From positions 12,521,854-12,585,853 of the forward strand of contig NC_133485.1 of NCBI RefSeq assembly GCF_025370935.1: a stretch of DNA of 64,000 nt. Direction: 5' to 3'. A program made the translations under genes and the position numbers. The stretch's first letter is position 1. The number at the start of each line of letters is the position of its first letter. Positions 60,994 to 64,000 of the stretch are shown here, one piece after another. Source of the stretch: Choristoneura fumiferana. Its lineage: Eukaryota > Arthropoda > Insecta > Lepidoptera > Tortricidae. The notes below the pieces were generated by a model. That model saw only the letters and a list, made by a program, of their open reading frames with translations, did no database searches and was not told the DNA's origin.

Positions 60994-61243
60994 CTGCATG
61001 AAAATCAGATGATATTCATATTGTGGTGGCGCTAGGCTAGACGTAAGGCCTAGACATCCGAAAATACCTGAATCTAGCATTTTAATCTGTTGAATGAAGG
61101 ACCGTGCGGGTTAGGTTGACTATGATTATATTTGTAAATTATTACGATACTACGCACACATATAAGGGAAGGGGAATGATAAATGGGAGAGTGAAAATGA
61201 GTGTTTGGTACCTGGAAATCCTGCAGTTCTGGATTCATGCAAC

Positions 61244-61734
61244 AATATGGCGCCGGTAGCGTGATGATGTTGATAGATGTGTTTACAATCCAAATGTCCG
61301 TAATAGCACTTGTAGATCACAGAAAAAAACAGCACTGGCCAGGCTTTCGATCACTATCAATGTTTTATCAGTTTATAACACCAAAACACAAAAAAGTAAT
61401 TAAATGCAGCGATAAAGCGTTGCGGCGCGACGTCAACTCTTGCGAAAACGGAAACTGAACTCCCAGCAGCAAGGACGCGTCTCTCATCCCGGTCTTCTAG
61501 GCTTCAGCCAATCACAGGTGAATCGAGGTGAGGCGATCGCAGCGACACATGTTCTATCCTTGTTGCGCGCACAAACACGTCATATGAACGAGAGGGATAG
61601 GGAAATAGGAAGGAATAGCGTGCGTAGTAAAAGTAATGTTTTGACTTTATTAAATTTTAATAGCTTCCGGGTCACTAGGAGTTACTTAATTTTTTGAAAC
61701 TAGATGGCGTTAGCAGTTCAATACGGCGCAAACA
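61244..61734 (-). repeat. 3' LTR of the BEL/Pao element (left end uncertain)
   Basis: On the minus strand the sequence after the polypurine tract (GCCGGGGGGAA, 61736-61746) starts TGTTTGCGCCGTATTG, as LTRs begin with TG. An AATAAA signal lies near 61646. The end at TTGTTGCA (61244) is my guess from the TG...CA rule; the matching 5' LTR is outside the window. Confidence 0.5.
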
Positions 61735-61812
61735 TTCCCCCCGGCTTGAAGGGTTCCCTTCAAATCAAAATAACTAACTTAAACTAAAATTTTAAGGATG
61801 CCTTACTACAAC

Positions 61813-64000
61813 CTACTGATTTGGTAAAGGACAGAGACGAATGACTGGACGCAAATACGTTCCAGATGATGTCCTAACCCGTGCAACTCTAATCACACCA
61901 TCTCTCGCTGGAAAAACCTCTTCTATTACACCTAACGGCCAATGAAGTGTAGGCATGTTGTCGCTCCGCACGACCACAACAGTACCGACCGCAACGGGGA
62001 ACGTGGGTGTGTTCCATTTCATTCGTGTTTGTAATGTGTGAAGGTATTCTCGCTGCCAACGATTCCAAAATGACTGAACTAATTTGTCTAAAAGTGAATA
62101 GCGCTCTAACAAGTTAAGCCTATCACCTTCAACCTCACGAGCAGGTAAGTATCTTAGGGGAGTCATAGTCAAGAAATGTGCTGGCGTCAGAGCTAATGGT
62201 TCTGAGGGATCAGATGATAGAGTTCGGCAAAGAGGCCTAGAGTTCATCACGGCTTCTACTTGCGTGAGAACCGTATTCATTTCCTCGATGGACAATATCT
62301 GGTCGCCTATAACCCGGAATAGATGTGTTTTCAGGCTTTTCAAATTGGATTCCCAATTGCCTCCGAAATGTGGAGCTGCTGGTGGGTTCATATACCAATC
62401 TATGCGATTCTCAGCTAATGTGCGCGCAAAATCTGTGTTAAAATGTTTGGACACTAGGAACGAATGTAGGTCGCTCAGGTGCCTTTTAGCGCCGATAAAA
62501 TTAGTACCGTTATCCGAATACAACTGGGAAACAGGACCTCGGCGGGCTAAAAACCTTTTAAGCGCAGATAAGAAGCAGAACGTACTAAGATCAGACGCAA
62601 GTTCAATATGTACAGAACGCGTAGTCATACAAACAAAAATACAAATGTATGCCTTTTGAGCACGGACACCCCTGCTTCGAGTAGCTGTGACCCGTAGTGG
62701 TCCAGAGAAATCAACACCTGTATGCGTAAACGCTTTTACCGAACGAACAACACGACAAGCCTTGTGATCGGACATCTCGGGACAATTCGACTTAGGTCGC
62801 AGGCGAAAGCACCGAAGACACGAAAATATTCTACTGCGCACTGTACTCCTAGCCGAAAATATCCAATAATTATGGCGTAGCACAGAAGACAGCTCGTCTT
62901 CTCCAGCATGACAGTATAGTTTATGGAAGTAATCCACAATCAAATTGACAACGTGATGCTTACTCGGTAATACAATGGGGTGTTTCTGTTGAAATTTTAG
63001 ATCCGCGGCCCTAAGACGACCACCGACGCGAATCATACCATTCTGCAGGAATGGTTTCAAGCGCTGAAAGGCGCGCGAACATACCTTGCCCATCTGCAAG
63101 TTTTCGAATTCCTTGGCAAAACAATACTGTTGTAGAACCTGCAAAATTCTACCCTCGGCAAACTCTAAATCTGTAGCTGAAATATATTCACGGCGAGGCA
63201 ATAATCTGCCTAAGCGAAAAATGTATACAACGCAGCGTAACAATTTAGACCACGACGACATTCGAGCAGCTAGTGAAAGCAGAAGAGGTAAGTCCGTTGA
63301 TGTGACAGCAATTAATGAATTTGTTTTCTCTTCCGGTGGTTTCGATATAGATAGCGGATCGAATGGTACTAAAGGCCAAAAGGATGGTTCTCGCTTAATC
63401 CACGTAGGTCCGTAAAACCAAAGTGGATGATGTAAAATTTGCTCTGGCGTTAAGCCACGCGATAGACAATCGGCGGGATTCTCAGAACCCAAGACGTGAT
63501 GAAAGCGGTCGGCTGCTAATGCAGATTGTATCTTGGATACGCGATTCGCTACGAACGTACCCCAGCGATGAGGTGAGGAATGTATCCAACATAAAGCCAC
63601 TGTCGAGTCCGAAAATGCATAAATATTATCAATTGCGATGCGCCTACCCAAAGTATCCAGTACGATGCGAATTAGTTTTGCCAAGACAAGTGCAGCGCAA
63701 AGTTCAAGACGTGCCAATGAAACAGTTTTCGTTGGAGATACCCGTGACTTAGAACACAGGAGGTGTGTATTGATGACACCATTATTGTTGACATGTAGAT
63801 ATACTACCGCTCCATAAGCTCGTTCACTCGCGTCTCCGAAACCAACAACCGATACAACACTGTCTGTAATGACACTAACATGACGCGGTATTTGAAGTTG
63901 ATTGAGTAGGCAGAGTTCTCTGCCAAATTGATTCCAAAGCTTAACGATCGCCTCAGGAGGAGTGTCATCCCAGTCACATTTCAAAAGCCAAAGTTCTTTA
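61813..64000 (-). CDS. BEL/Pao retrotransposon pol, C-terminal part (RNase H-integrase)
   Basis: At least 728 codons, open at the right window edge, ending in a stop 78 bases before the LTR. Counting from the codon at 63984, RNase H acidic residues are visible in GFGDASERAYGAVVY (~51), LARLELCAALV (~94), FSDSTVALCW (~126) and NPADCLSRG (~172). The integrase has an HHCC finger (H354, H359, C389, C392) and the DDE triad in VDFSGPL (~425), LYSDNGTNF (~491) and HFGGNWES (~545), then a C-terminal domain. Pao-family order and motifs are clear. The frame is uninterrupted, suggesting a young copy. It lies in the dynein intron upstream of x1, same strand. Protease and reverse transcriptase are off the edge. 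Confidence 0.93.
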   Translation of the reverse strand, partial: KELWLLKCDWDDTPPEAIVKLWNQFGRELCLLNQLQIPRHVSVITDSVVSVVGFGDASERAYGAVVYLHVNNNGVINTHLLCSKSRVSPTKTVSLARLELCAALVLAKLIRIVLDTLGRRIAIDNIYAFSDSTVALCWIHSSPHRWGTFVANRVSKIQSALAADRFHHVLGSENPADCLSRGLTPEQILHHPLWFYGPTWIKREPSFWPLVPFDPLSISKPPEEKTNSLIAVTSTDLPLLLSLAARMSSWSKLLRCVVYIFRLGRLLPRREYISATDLEFAEGRILQVLQQYCFAKEFENLQMGKVCSRAFQRLKPFLQNGMIRVGGRLRAADLKFQQKHPIVLPSKHHVVNLIVDYFHKLYCHAGEDELSSVLRHNYWIFSARSTVRSRIFSCLRCFRLRPKSNCPEMSDHKACRVVRSVKAFTHTGVDFSGPLRVTATRSRGVRAQKAYICIFVCMTTRSVHIELASDLSTFCFLSALKRFLARRGPVSQLYSDNGTNFIGAKRHLSDLHSFLVSKHFNTDFARTLAENRIDWYMNPPAAPHFGGNWESNLKSLKTHLFRVIGDQILSIEEMNTVLTQVEAVMNSRPLCRTLSSDPSEPLALTPAHFLTMTPLRYLPAREVEGDRLNLLERYSLLDKLVQSFWNRWQREYLHTLQTRMKWNTPTFPVAVGTVVVVRSDNMPTLHWPLGVIEEVFPARDGVIRVARVRTSSGTYLRPVIRLCPLPNQ

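Larger units (their letters stand above)
56580..58098. mobile_element. MITE-C copy split by a hAT-type insertion
   Basis: 56580-56637 (CCGCCAGATGTGCGAGGAGG onward) and 57922-58098 (TGAACCTATAGGAACGCG to CTAGACAAAACGCAGCCTTA) together form a MITE-C like 47667-47878. The 1.28-kb element between them is listed separately. Confidence 0.7.

Noticed and set aside
60034..60246. 70-codon frame in the centre of the foldback-like element
   Set aside because: Short, GC-rich and without transposase motifs; no splice or family support.
1..64000. CRISPR arrays, operons, ribosome-binding sites, prophage
   Set aside because: None present; regular repeats here are transposon arms or microsatellites, and the genome is eukaryotic.

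Overview
This is a stretch of insect nuclear genome, most likely moth or butterfly (Lepidoptera). The evidence is small exons with consensus splice sites, 5S rRNA and tRNA genes of lepidopteran type, and dense Lep1-like Helitrons, tRNA-derived SINEs and hairpin MITEs. There are no operons or prokaryotic genes.

Almost the whole window is one minus-strand gene, an axonemal dynein heavy chain most like DNAH10 (inner-arm I1/f type). I could place 39 distinct coding exons by reading frame, splice sites and exact phase continuity. I number them x1 (60834-60993) to x39 (944-1075) in transcript order. They run from the end of AAA2 through AAA3, AAA4, the stalk and microtubule-binding tip, AAA5 and AAA6 into the C-terminal domain. 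That is about 5.95 kb of coding sequence, roughly 1985 residues. The N-terminal half lies beyond the right edge and the last exons beyond the left edge.

Layout: 944-8839 holds exons x39-x32. 9350-23862 is a first (left) copy of x31-x16. 23938-31945 is an 8-kb block between two assembly gaps, with no dynein exon but one unassigned candidate exon. 32364-47567 is a second (right) copy of x31-x16. 48414-60993 holds x15-x1. 61244-64000 is the 3' part of a BEL/Pao LTR retrotransposon. The two copies differ at about eleven exonic sites, all synonymous, plus one 1-base indel in an exon of each copy and several clean transposon presence/absence differences. The doubled block is 2578 coding bases, not a multiple of three. 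The simplest reading is two haplotypes placed in tandem by the assembler, although a very recent real duplication cannot be excluded from sequence alone.

The most striking pattern is in the introns. Eleven 5S rRNA genes (eight independent loci) and two tRNA genes (Gln-TTG, Ala-AGC) lie one per intron. All but one are in the sense orientation of the dynein gene, and most end only 34-105 bases upstream of a 3' splice site.

Other notable structures are a foldback-like element with about 15-bp sub-repeats and a 10-bp target duplication (59653-60610), a 1.28-kb hAT-type element with an 8-bp target duplication nested in a MITE (56638-57913), three GC-AG introns, decayed copies of two exons next to the originals, and loss of the Walker B aspartate in AAA4.
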